Of a stretch of 49,810 nt of DNA, positions 42,651 to 49,810 are shown piece after piece. Numbering within the stretch: the stretch's first letter is position 1; every line of letters begins with the position of its first letter. Where the stretch lies: assembly GCF_017104565.1 (NCBI RefSeq), contig NZ_JAAGPD010000068.1, forward strand, positions 1 to 49,810, given 5' to 3'. The notes under the pieces were generated by a model. The model worked only from the letters and a program-made list of their open reading frames with translations. It ran no database searches and was not told the origin of the DNA. A program made the position numbers and the translations under genes. Source of the DNA: Paraburkholderia sp. Tr-20389. Its GTDB lineage: Bacteria > Pseudomonadota > Gammaproteobacteria > Burkholderiales > Burkholderiaceae.

Positions 42651-42702
42651 TTGTGCGCTTAGGTGTCTTTGTTACATTACGTGGCAACTTCCTGACGAAG
42701 TT
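42651..42702 (+). promoter_or_regulatory. Possible porin promoter and leader hairpin
   Basis: TTGTGC (42651-42656) and TACATT (42673-42678) are spaced 16 bp. Downstream, AACTTC-CTGAC-GAAGTT (42686-42702) could fold in the first part of an untranslated leader of about 90 nt. Long leaders of porin genes are common targets of small RNAs, but no partner is seen here. No gene lies in the 291-bp gap before the porin. Confidence 0.4.
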
Positions 42703-42773
42703 ATGCAAGGCTGCAACACAGATAACTATTTGCCTTGCTTGAAAATAATTTGCAAATCCTTGGAGATCTTTCG

Positions 42774-43982
42774 ATGAAAAAGTCGCTTCTCGCTCTTGCA
42801 GCATTGGGCGCATTTGCCGGCGTCGCTCATGCTCAGAGCAGCGTGACGTTGTACGGCATTATTGACGAAGGGTTCAATTACACGAGCAACGTGCAGACGG
42901 CAGCTGGCGCGGGTCGTACGGGCAACCATCAATACAACCTGTCGAGCGGCGTGCTGCAGGGCAGCCGTTGGGGCATGCGCGGTACTGAAGATCTGGGCGG
43001 CGGCCTGAAGGCAGTCTTCGTGCTGGAAAGCGGCTTCGACGTGAACACCGGCAAGTCGGGTCAAGGTGGCGCGCTGTTCGGCCGTCAGGCTTATGTCGGT
43101 CTGTCGAGCCAGTTCGGTACGGTCACGCTCGGTCGCCAATATGACTCCGTGGTCGACTACGTCGGTCCGCTGGAAGCCGGCGATCAGTGGGGCGGCTACA
43201 TCGCGGCTCACCCGGACGATCTGGACAACTTCAACAACGCGAACCGCGTGAACAACGCGATCAAGTACACGAGCGCAAACTACGCCGGCCTGACGTTCGG
43301 CGGTATGTATAGCCTCGGTGGCGTTGCAGGCGCAACGGGCCGCAACCAGATCTGGTCGTTGGGCGCTGGCTATAACAACGGCCCGCTCGTGTTGGGCGCA
43401 GGCTATTTGAACGTTCGCGATCCGAACCAATCGTTCTGGGGCAACACGCCGAGCGGCTTGGCTAACCCGAACAACAACATCGGCAAGACGACGGTGGCGG
43501 GTGTCCAGGGTAACCCGGTCATCTCGGGCTTCGCTTCGGCCAGTTCGTACCAGGTTGGTGGCGCAGGCGGCGCATACACGTTCGGCGCTGCAACGCTCGG
43601 CCTGACGTATTCGTTCATCCAGTTCGGTAATCTGGGTGCAGCGAACGTCACGGCTCCGGCGTACAAGGGCACGGCGACGTTCAACAACGGCGAAATCAAC
43701 TTCAAGTATCAGTTGACGCCGGCTCTCGTGCTGGGCGCTGCGTACGACTACACGCGCCTTGCTGACTTCAACGGTCACGGGGGTGCGCACTACAACCAGG
43801 GCGCACTGGGCGCGGACTACTTCCTGTCGAAGCGCACGGACGTCTACCTGATCGGCGTGTACCAGCACGCTTCGGGTACGGACTCGACGGGCCAGTCGGC
43901 AGTTGCTTCGATCAACGGCCTGACGCCGTCGAACTCGAACAACCAGACGACGGTTCGCGTTGGTATCCGTCACAAGTTCTAA
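42774..43982 (+). CDS. Gram-negative outer-membrane porin (general trimeric type)
   Basis: 402 aa. A classic signal peptide (MKKSLLALAALGAFAGVAHA, cleavage after residue 20, mature start QSSVTLYG). The mature protein is a 16-strand-type beta barrel of the porin_4/OmpC-like group, with RWGMRGTEDLGGGLKAVFVL, RQAYVGLSSQFGTVTLGRQY and a C-terminal phenylalanine (VGIRHKF) for Bam recognition. A loop rich in Asn/Gly (about 223-250) is typical of Burkholderia porins. The codon bias looks strong, with many CTG/GGC/AAC codons, suggesting high expression. It has its own promoter and terminator. Confidence 0.95.
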   Translation: MKKSLLALAALGAFAGVAHAQSSVTLYGIIDEGFNYTSNVQTAAGAGRTGNHQYNLSSGVLQGSRWGMRGTEDLGGGLKAVFVLESGFDVNTGKSGQGGALFGRQAYVGLSSQFGTVTLGRQYDSVVDYVGPLEAGDQWGGYIAAHPDDLDNFNNANRVNNAIKYTSANYAGLTFGGMYSLGGVAGATGRNQIWSLGAGYNNGPLVLGAGYLNVRDPNQSFWGNTPSGLANPNNNIGKTTVAGVQGNPVISGFASASSYQVGGAGGAYTFGAATLGLTYSFIQFGNLGAANVTAPAYKGTATFNNGEINFKYQLTPALVLGAAYDYTRLADFNGHGGAHYNQGALGADYFLSKRTDVYLIGVYQHASGTDSTGQSAVASINGLTPSNSNNQTTVRVGIRHKF

Positions 43983-44009
43983 TAAGTTGTGAAAGCGTAG
44001 TACCCTCGA

Positions 44010-44033
44010 GGGCGTCTTCGGACGCCCTTTTTT
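44010..44033 (+). terminator. Intrinsic terminator of the porin gene
   Basis: GGGCGTC (44010-44016), TTCG tetraloop, GACGCCC (44021-44027), then six T residues. Confidence 0.95.
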
Positions 44034-44077
44034 ATTGGTGCTTCCGTTGCGATCCATTGGGGTTCGCACAAACAGAA

Positions 44078-44115
44078 ACGGCCCAACGGGTTTGAACCGT
44101 TGGGCCGTATTTTTT
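44078..44115. terminator. Second terminator, shared by the acyl-CoA ligase gene
   Basis: ACGGCCCAACGG (44078-44089) and CCGTTGGGCCGT (44097-44108) form a perfect 12-bp stem with a 7-nt loop, followed by ATTTTTT on the plus side. It lies 76 bp after the stop of the minus-strand ligase gene; in that direction its T-tract (TTTCTGTTT) is weaker. Confidence 0.85.
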
Positions 44116-44190
44116 ATGCCGGCTTATCGTTCCGGTCTGTTCACGGCTGGTCTCGCTCGCCTGAAGCCTTGCCTTAACTGATCGCCACTG

Positions 44191-45864
44191 TCACGCGCGG
44201 CCGTCACGCAGCTCGCGACGCAAGATCTTGCCGACATTGCTCTTCGGCAGCTCCTTGCGGAACTCGACGGTGCGCGGCCGTTTGTAGCCCGTCAGTTGGT
44301 TCTTGCAGTAGGCGAAGATGTCGGCGTCGGTAATCGCCTCGTCCTTCTTCACGATGTACAGCTTCACCGCCTCGCCCGAATGCTCGTCCGGAACGCCGAC
44401 GGCAGCGACTTCGAATACGCCCGGGTGCTTCGCGACGACATCCTCGATTTCGTTCGGATAGACGTTGAAGCCCGACACCAGAATCATGTCCTTCTTGCGG
44501 TCGACGATCTTCACGAAGCCGTTTTCGCCGATGGTCGCGATATCGCCCGAACGGAAGAAACCGTCGGCCGTCATCACCTTGGCCGTCTCGTCGGGTCGAT
44601 TCCAGTAACCCGCCATCACCTGCGGACCCCGGATGCACAGTTCGCCGGCTTGACCCTGCGGCAGTTCGTTGCCGTCGTCGTCGCGGATCGAAACTTCCGT
44701 CGACGGTAGCGGCAGACCGATCGTTCCACTGTATTCGGTGACTGTCGTCGGATTGCACGTCACGCATGGCGAGGTCTCCGAGAGACCGTAGCCCTCGACG
44801 ATGGGCGCATGCGTGCGCTCATACCAGCGGTTCGCGACCGCTTCCTGAACAGCCATCCCGCCCGCGTTCGCAACCAGCAGGTTCGAAAAGTCGAGCTTGG
44901 AGAAATCCGGATGATTGAGCATCGCGTTGTACAGCGTGTTCACGGCCGGAAACGTCGTGATCTTGTAGCCGTGCAGCGACTTGATCATGCCCGCGATATC
45001 GCGCGGATTCGGGATCAGCACGCCAAGACCGCCCGTACGGATCGTCAGCAGCCCGCAGACTGTCAGCGCGAACACGTGATAAAGCGGCAATGCAACGACC
45101 GTCACAAACTGATCGATGTCGCCGCGCTTGTTGCGCGCGGGCTCGACCCACGCATGCGACTGCAGCACGTTCGCGACCAGATTGCGATGCAACAGGGTCG
45201 CCCCCTTCGCGACACCCGTCGTGCCACCCGTGTATTGAAGGAAGGCGACGTCATCGGGAGTCTGCTTGACCGGTTTGAACTGACGGCGTGCGCCTTCGGA
45301 AATGGCGTCGTTGAAAGCGACATGACCCGGCAGTTGCCATGCTGGCACCATCTTCTTGACGCGCCGCACGACGAAATTGACCATCAAGCCCTTCGCGCCC
45401 ATCAGATCGCCCATCGACGCCACGACGATATGCTTGATCGACGTATTCCCGACGATCGCCTGCAACGTCACTGCGAAGTTCTCGAGCAGGATGATCGCTT
45501 CAGCGCCACTGTCTTTCAGCTGGTGTTCCAGTTCGCGCGGCGTGTAGAGCGGATTCACGTTCACGACGACATAGCCCGCGCGCAAGATCGCCGCGAGCGC
45601 GACGGGATACTGCAGCACGTTGGGCATCATGATGGCTACACGCGCGCCGCGCGCAATGCCCTTCACCTGGAACCAGGCGGCCAGCCGCGTCGACAGGTTG
45701 TCGAGTTCGCCATACGTGATCTGCTTGCCCATACACGCAAACGCGGGCTTCGCGCGATTCTCGCGGAAGCTCTCCTCGAGCATCGCGGTAACCGACTCAT
45801 ACTGCGTCGGATCGATCTCCTTCGGCACGCCGGGCGGATACGACTTCAGCCAGAGTTTTTCCAT
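44191..45864 (-). CDS. fadD: Long-chain fatty-acid--CoA ligase
   Basis: 557 aa from the ATG at 45864, preceded by GGAGGA with 8-nt spacing; the longer frame upstream is rejected. It activates fatty acids as acyl-AMP and then acyl-CoA. The AMP-binding P-loop is YTGGTTGVAKGA, followed by EGYGLSETSP, the hinge FFRSGDIATIGENGF with KIVDRKKDMI, and the catalytic lysine in PKSNVGKILRREL. Length and motifs match FadD of proteobacteria, but paralogues are common, so the name is likely rather than certain. Confidence 0.88.
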   Translation of the reverse strand: MEKLWLKSYPPGVPKEIDPTQYESVTAMLEESFRENRAKPAFACMGKQITYGELDNLSTRLAAWFQVKGIARGARVAIMMPNVLQYPVALAAILRAGYVVVNVNPLYTPRELEHQLKDSGAEAIILLENFAVTLQAIVGNTSIKHIVVASMGDLMGAKGLMVNFVVRRVKKMVPAWQLPGHVAFNDAISEGARRQFKPVKQTPDDVAFLQYTGGTTGVAKGATLLHRNLVANVLQSHAWVEPARNKRGDIDQFVTVVALPLYHVFALTVCGLLTIRTGGLGVLIPNPRDIAGMIKSLHGYKITTFPAVNTLYNAMLNHPDFSKLDFSNLLVANAGGMAVQEAVANRWYERTHAPIVEGYGLSETSPCVTCNPTTVTEYSGTIGLPLPSTEVSIRDDDGNELPQGQAGELCIRGPQVMAGYWNRPDETAKVMTADGFFRSGDIATIGENGFVKIVDRKKDMILVSGFNVYPNEIEDVVAKHPGVFEVAAVGVPDEHSGEAVKLYIVKKDEAITDADIFAYCKNQLTGYKRPRTVEFRKELPKSNVGKILRRELRDGRA

Positions 45865-45905
45865 ACGGCGTCTCCTCCGTGATTTTCGAATGGTCGTGCT
45901 AAAAG

Positions 45906-45923
45906 GCGCATCGTAGCATGCGC
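45906..45923. repeat. Palindrome overlapping a possible fadD -10 region
   Basis: GCGCAT-CGTAGC-ATGCGC is a 6-bp inverted repeat 42 bp upstream of fadD. On the minus strand it overlaps TACGAT (45915-45910), a candidate -10 box. It could be a repressor site (fatty-acid ligases are often controlled by FadR/TetR-type repressors), but the match is generic. Confidence 0.3.
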
Positions 45924-46033
45924 GCACGCGTCCATATTCGGGATAAGCCCCCAGTTAGACGACGCACTCGAAAGCGCGAACCAGGGGTGCGATGGCGCAG
46001 CGGCGGGTCCGCAGCGTGCGCTCGAGAAATGAC

Positions 46034-48112
46034 TCAGGCTCGTTCGACTTCGACGAGGCAGTCGTAGAACGTGGCTGAGCCGCCGAGGTCGGTCAGCGCT
46101 TGGCTCGTGACCTCGTTGGCATTGCGGCCGTCGGGTGCGAGCTTCTTCCACCAGATCGACAGACCGACGACGAGCCCGTCGCGCGACTTGTCGGTGACAC
46201 GGACCCGAGCCTGCATCGAGCCGCGATCGTTGAAGATGCGGACCTGATCGCCGTCGTTGATGCCACGGTCGTGCGCGTCTACGGGATGCATGTCAAGGTG
46301 CGGCTCACCTTCCGTCGCGCGCAGACTTTCGACGTTGACGAAGGTGCTGTTGAGGAAATTGCGTGCGGGCGGGGAGATCATTGCCAGTGGATAACGCGTG
46401 GCGAGTTCCGGCGAGCCGTCCGCCGATTCGTACGGCGGCAGATAGTCCGGCACGGGCTCGAGGCCTGCCTGCGCGAGACGTTCGCTGAAAAATTCGCACT
46501 TGCCGGACGGGGTGCGGAATCCGCCGTTCGCAAACGGCGTATCCGACACGTTCAGTTTCGCCCAGCCGTCGCGCTTGAGCGTGTCCCACGTGACGCCTTC
46601 CAGCGATGAATCGTTCCAGCGAAAGGCCGACGACGCTACGGCTTCGTCGCTGTCGTACAGCGCCGGTTCGTCGAGGCCCATCGACCGCGCGATGCCGCGG
46701 AAGATTTCGGTATTAGGACGCGCTTCCCCGACGGGAGCGATCGCCGGCAGATTCACCATCACATGCGTATGTCCGTACGACTTATGGACATCGAGGTGCT
46801 CCAGCTGAGTCGTCGCCGGCAGCAGCAAGTCAGCGTAGTCGGCGGTATCCGTCTGGAAGTGTTCGAGAACGATCGTGAACAGGTCGTCTCGCGCGAAACC
46901 TGCGGCAACTCGCGCTGAGTCGGGCGCCACGGCCACGGGGTTCGAGTTGTACACGACAATTGCCTCGACCTTCGGGCCAAAAGTCTCATCGCCCGGATGG
47001 CACAGCGCATCTCCGATTGCGTTCATGTTGATGACACGGGCTTGCTTCGACGGCCAACCCGGCATCAGGTCAGGACGGGAAAGCGCATGTGAATCGACAG
47101 GCGCCCAGCCCGACGACGACAGCAGCATGCCGCCCGCGCGCTCGCGCCAGGCGCCCGTCAGCGAGGGCAGACAAGCGATCGCACGCACGGCATTGCCGCC
47201 GCCGCGCACCCGTTGCATGCCGTAGTTCAAGCGGATCGCCGCCTTTTTCGTGCAGCCGTAAAGACGCGCGAGATCGACGATCACCTGTTCTTCGATTCCG
47301 CAAATCTGAGCGACGCGCGAAGGTGGATACGCGAGCGCACGCGCCTTGAGTTGCTCGAAACCGAGCGTGTGATCCGCGATGTATGCGCGATCGAGCATGT
47401 CTTCGGTGATCAGGACGTGCATCATGCCGAGCGCGAGCGCGCCGTCCGTGCCGGGCTTCAGCGCGATGTGCTGGTGACACTTTTCAGCCGTGAGCGAGCG
47501 GTATGGATCGATCGCGATCAGGCGCGCGCCGTTGCGCTTCGCTTCCTGCGCCCGAGTCCAGAAGTGCAGATTCGACGCGATCGGGTTTGCGCCCCAGATC
47601 AGGATCAGCTCGCTTTCGGAGAAAAACTCCGTGTGCATGCCGAGACTCGCGCCGTATGTGTATTTGAGACCGGCTGCGCCGGCCGCCGCGCAGATCGTCC
47701 GGTCGAGTTGCGATGCACCGAGCTTATGGAAAAACCGTTGCGCGATGCTGTCGCCCTGCACGAAACCCATCGTGCCAGCGTAGCTGTAAGGCAGTATCGC
47801 TTCGGGTGCGCGGGCGGCAATTTCCGACAGACGCTCCCCCGCCAGGCGCAGCGCTTCGTCCCAGCTGATGGGCTCGAAACGCCCCTCGCCCTTGGACCCG
47901 ACGCGCCGCATCGGCGTCGTCAGCCGACGAGGATGGTGAACCCGGTCCGCATAACGGCTGACCTTCATGCAGAGCACGCCTTGGGTCGGCGGATGATCCG
48001 GATCGCCGACGACCTTGATCGCGCGACCATCTTCGACCGTCACGCGCATTGCGCAGGTATCGGGGCAATCGTGCGGGCAGACGGCGCGGGCGAATTCAGC
48101 GGGAGCGTTCAT
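46034..48112 (-). CDS. Molybdopterin-dependent oxidoreductase (4Fe-4S, DMSO reductase superfamily)
   Basis: 692 aa. The N-terminal 4Fe-4S site is C12-x3-C16-x3-C20-x27-C48 (CPHDCPDTC), followed by K50, the usual electron-relay lysine. Domain order is Fe4S4, molybdopterin domain (about 60-550), dinucleotide-binding C-terminal domain (about 570-690). C141 (TICAAAGAAGL) aligns with the metal-ligand Sec/Cys of formate dehydrogenase H, so cysteine-type coordination of Mo is likely. No Tat signal, so it should be cytoplasmic. No electron-transfer partner or cofactor gene is nearby. The substrate is unknown. It is divergent from the amidohydrolase gene. Confidence 0.88.
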   Translation of the reverse strand: MNAPAEFARAVCPHDCPDTCAMRVTVEDGRAIKVVGDPDHPPTQGVLCMKVSRYADRVHHPRRLTTPMRRVGSKGEGRFEPISWDEALRLAGERLSEIAARAPEAILPYSYAGTMGFVQGDSIAQRFFHKLGASQLDRTICAAAGAAGLKYTYGASLGMHTEFFSESELILIWGANPIASNLHFWTRAQEAKRNGARLIAIDPYRSLTAEKCHQHIALKPGTDGALALGMMHVLITEDMLDRAYIADHTLGFEQLKARALAYPPSRVAQICGIEEQVIVDLARLYGCTKKAAIRLNYGMQRVRGGGNAVRAIACLPSLTGAWRERAGGMLLSSSGWAPVDSHALSRPDLMPGWPSKQARVINMNAIGDALCHPGDETFGPKVEAIVVYNSNPVAVAPDSARVAAGFARDDLFTIVLEHFQTDTADYADLLLPATTQLEHLDVHKSYGHTHVMVNLPAIAPVGEARPNTEIFRGIARSMGLDEPALYDSDEAVASSAFRWNDSSLEGVTWDTLKRDGWAKLNVSDTPFANGGFRTPSGKCEFFSERLAQAGLEPVPDYLPPYESADGSPELATRYPLAMISPPARNFLNSTFVNVESLRATEGEPHLDMHPVDAHDRGINDGDQVRIFNDRGSMQARVRVTDKSRDGLVVGLSIWWKKLAPDGRNANEVTSQALTDLGGSATFYDCLVEVERA

Positions 48113-48176
48113 GTGTTTGTATCGACAGGGACTGCGCGGATGAAGGTGTTGATTTTATTACGTTCTGACGATCTGA

Positions 48177-48196
48177 TTTGACACATGGCAGTCAAA
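48177..48196. promoter_or_regulatory. 20-bp palindrome in a divergent promoter region
   Basis: TTTGAC-ACATGGCA-GTCAAA (48177-48196) is a perfect 6+8+6 inverted repeat in the 171-bp gap between the oxidoreductase and amidohydrolase genes. It resembles a dimeric regulator site in spacing. A possible amidohydrolase -10 box TAGAAT (48211-48216) lies 14 bp downstream, so binding here would overlap the -35 position. Confidence 0.45.
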
Positions 48197-48283
48197 AATG
48201 GGGATCGGCGTAGAATCGATTTTGACTATCTCCGGAATCGACTGTCCGGATCACACTGCCCACAGCCAGACACTCATTTCATC

Positions 48284-49477
48284 ATGAAACTACTCCCTGA
48301 AATCCAAGCCGCTCGCGGCGAAATTCAGACTCTCCGACGAACGATCCACGCCAATCCGGAATTGCGATACGAAGAGACGCAGACGGCGTCTTTGGTCGCC
48401 AAAACGCTGGCCGGATGGGGCATCGAGGTGCATGAGGGGATCGGTAAAACCGGCGTGGTCGGCATACTCAAGCGTGGCGCAGGTGCCAAATCGATCGGGT
48501 TGCGCGCTGACATGGACGCGCTGCCCATACAGGAACTGAATACCTTCGATCATCGCTCGAAAAACGAAGGGAAAATGCACGCGTGCGGCCACGACGGACA
48601 TACGGCGATGCTGCTCGGCGCGGCCCGGCATCTCGCGAAACACGGAGACTTCGACGGCACTATCGTGTTTATATTTCAGCCCGCCGAGGAAGGAGGAGCC
48701 GGCGCGCAGGCGATGATCGACGACGGTCTGTTCACGCGTTTTCCTGTCGATGCCGTATTCGGAATCCACAACTGGCCGGGCATGCCGGCGGGGCATTTTG
48801 GCGTGACGGAAGGCCCGATCATGGCGTCCAGCAACGAATTTCGTATTGAAATCAAAGGAGTTGGATCGCACGCGGCTTTGCCTCATAACGGACGCGACCC
48901 GGTATTCACCGCCGTGCAGATCGCCAATGGGCTGCAAAGCGTGATCACGCGCAACAAGAAGCCGCTCGATACAGCCGTACTTTCGATTACGCAAATTCAT
49001 GCCGGGGACGCCGTGAACGTGGTGCCCGATCACGCCTGGCTCGCGGGTACGGTGCGGACTTTCACTACGGAAACGCTCGATCTGATCGAGTCGCGGATGC
49101 GCAAGATCGTGCAAAGCACGGCAGAGGCGTACGAGTGTTCCGTCGAGATGACCTTTCACCGCAACTATCCGCCGACGATCAATAGCAGCAAGGAGGCACA
49201 GTTTGCTGCGGCCGTGATGAGGGAAGTGGTAGGAGACGAGAACGTTGACGATTCCGTGGAGCCGACGATGGGCGCCGAGGATTTTTCCTTCATGCTGCTG
49301 GCAAAGCCCGGGTGCTATGCCTTTCTGGGAAACGGCGAGGGCGGCCACCGAGAAGCCGGACACGGCGCTGGTCCCTGCATGCTGCACAACGCGAGTTACG
49401 ATTTCAACGACGAATTGCTGCCGGTTGGTGCGACGTACTGGGTTCGGTTGGCGCAGAGATTTTTGGCGACGGAGTAG
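48284..49477 (+). CDS. M20D family amidohydrolase (hippurate-hydrolase/IAA-amino acid type)
   Basis: 397 aa from the ATG at 48284 (MKLLPEIQAARGEIQTLRR); the longer frame upstream is unlike the family. A metal-dependent amidase that cleaves N-acyl amino acids. Metal and catalytic residues: C101 and H103 with H106 (ACGHDGHTAML), E135-E136 (PAEEGGAG), a histidine in VFGIHNWPG, and a late HNASYDFND histidine. The dimerisation lid domain is about residues 180-290. No signal peptide. The natural substrate cannot be told from sequence. Confidence 0.9.
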   Translation: MKLLPEIQAARGEIQTLRRTIHANPELRYEETQTASLVAKTLAGWGIEVHEGIGKTGVVGILKRGAGAKSIGLRADMDALPIQELNTFDHRSKNEGKMHACGHDGHTAMLLGAARHLAKHGDFDGTIVFIFQPAEEGGAGAQAMIDDGLFTRFPVDAVFGIHNWPGMPAGHFGVTEGPIMASSNEFRIEIKGVGSHAALPHNGRDPVFTAVQIANGLQSVITRNKKPLDTAVLSITQIHAGDAVNVVPDHAWLAGTVRTFTTETLDLIESRMRKIVQSTAEAYECSVEMTFHRNYPPTINSSKEAQFAAAVMREVVGDENVDDSVEPTMGAEDFSFMLLAKPGCYAFLGNGEGGHREAGHGAGPCMLHNASYDFNDELLPVGATYWVRLAQRFLATE

Positions 49478-49738
49478 GCAGGCGGTACGTGGGTCGGACA
49501 GTGGTTTTGAGATGACGGTGGGCGCGCGTCGATTCGCATGGCATGGATCGTGGCCGCTTTGTCGTTTTTGGATCCACGCTGTCGCGCGGCTACTGCCGGT
49601 TCCCGAGCATACGCCTGCGCGCGTGCGTCGCGCTAACTGGTGCCTCGACGGCCGGAGGCTAGATTCGGGTGCGCGATAGCCCGTTGAGCCGTTCGACAGC
49701 GGATGCGGTTGGCGTGTGAAACTTCACGCCCAGAAACG
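49478..49738. other. Intergenic region between the amidohydrolase gene and the rRNA operon end
   Basis: 261 bp. No open frame with a plausible start and family match. The only structure seen is GGCGTGTGAA/ACTTCACGCC (49711-49730, imperfect palindrome), just beyond the rRNA terminator. Confidence 0.5.
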
Positions 49739-49770
49739 CCAAGACCCCGCTTTTGAGGGCGGGGTCTTGG
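49739..49770. terminator. Terminator of the rRNA operon (also converging amidohydrolase gene)
   Basis: CCAAGACCCCGC (49739-49750) and GCGGGGTCTTGG (49759-49770) form a perfect 12-bp stem with loop TTTTGAGG. On the minus strand it follows the 5S 3' end by about 13 nt; the tail is CGTTTCTGG. Confidence 0.9.
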
Positions 49771-49782
49771 ACTGGGTAAGGA

Positions 49783-49810
49783 GCCTGACGATTACCTACT
49801 TTCACACGGG
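49783..49810 (-). rRNA. rrf: 5S rRNA, 3' end only (runs off right edge)
   Basis: On the minus strand the last bases read CCCGTGTGAAAGTAGGTAAT followed by CGTCAGGC, which I recognise as the 3' end of Burkholderiaceae 5S rRNA. The exact 3' end is placed at 49783-49784. The rest of the rRNA operon would be to the right, transcribed toward this window. Confidence 0.9.

Overview
The window looks like a chromosomal segment of a betaproteobacterium of the family Burkholderiaceae, closest in feel to Paraburkholderia/Caballeronia/Burkholderia. I infer this from the GC-rich, strongly GC3-biased codon use and from many proteins whose sequence I recognise as the Burkholderia form (ProS, ProB, ZapD, MurG, Coq7, the porin). 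The gene order also matches: rppH, a CNP1-like lipoprotein gene, proB, obgE, rpmA-rplU, ispB, tRNA-Pro, corC-like, pilBCD, coaE, zapD, yacG, mutT, argJ, secA, lpxC, and then the dcw cluster. Genus-level placement is inference; no database was searched.

Layout. Positions 1-120 hold the N-terminal end of an IS4-type transposase running off the left edge, followed by a hairpin. From 233 to 2587 (minus) lie marC and proS. From 2868 to 4223 (plus) lie rppH and the CNP1-like lipoprotein gene. From 4314 to 7446 (minus) come rplU, rpmA, obgE and proB. From 7685 to 15637 (plus) come ispB, tRNA-Pro(CGG), a CorC-type membrane protein, the type IV pilus assembly genes pilB-pilC-pilD, coaE, zapD and yacG. 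From 15704 to 21243 (minus) come secA, argJ, a DUF815 ATPase and a MutT-type Nudix gene. A DUF721 gene (plus, 21550-22041) converges on lpxC.

From 22129 to 41453 (minus, transcribed right to left) lies a complete division and cell wall cluster: mraZ, rsmH, ftsL, ftsI, murE, murF, mraY, murD, ftsW, murG, murC, ddlB, ftsQ, ftsA, ftsZ, then a peroxiredoxin gene and lpxC. Eight of its junctions are ATGA stop/start overlaps, which suggests tight translational coupling. Upstream of mraZ is a sigma70-like promoter followed by four tandem 10-bp repeats that fit MraZ operator boxes.

To the right are coq7, a strongly expressed-looking trimeric porin, a long-chain acyl-CoA ligase, an orphan molybdopterin oxidoreductase and a divergent M20D amidohydrolase. 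At the right edge are the terminator and the 3' end of a 5S rRNA, so an rRNA operon enters from the right on the minus strand.

The genes together cover peptidoglycan precursor synthesis (murC-F, ddlB, mraY, murG), septum building (ftsZ/A/Q/W/I/L, zapD), lipid A commitment (lpxC), export (secA), quinone synthesis (ispB, coq7) and basic translation. I found no CRISPR array, no toxin-antitoxin pair, no prophage and no convincing novel multi-gene system. The unexplained signals are non-coding: several strong intergenic or leader hairpins (secA leader, lpxC leader, the peroxiredoxin-lpxC gap, the 3' part of rppH), a small palindrome present in three intergenic regions, and a palindrome in the divergent amidohydrolase/oxidoreductase promoter region.
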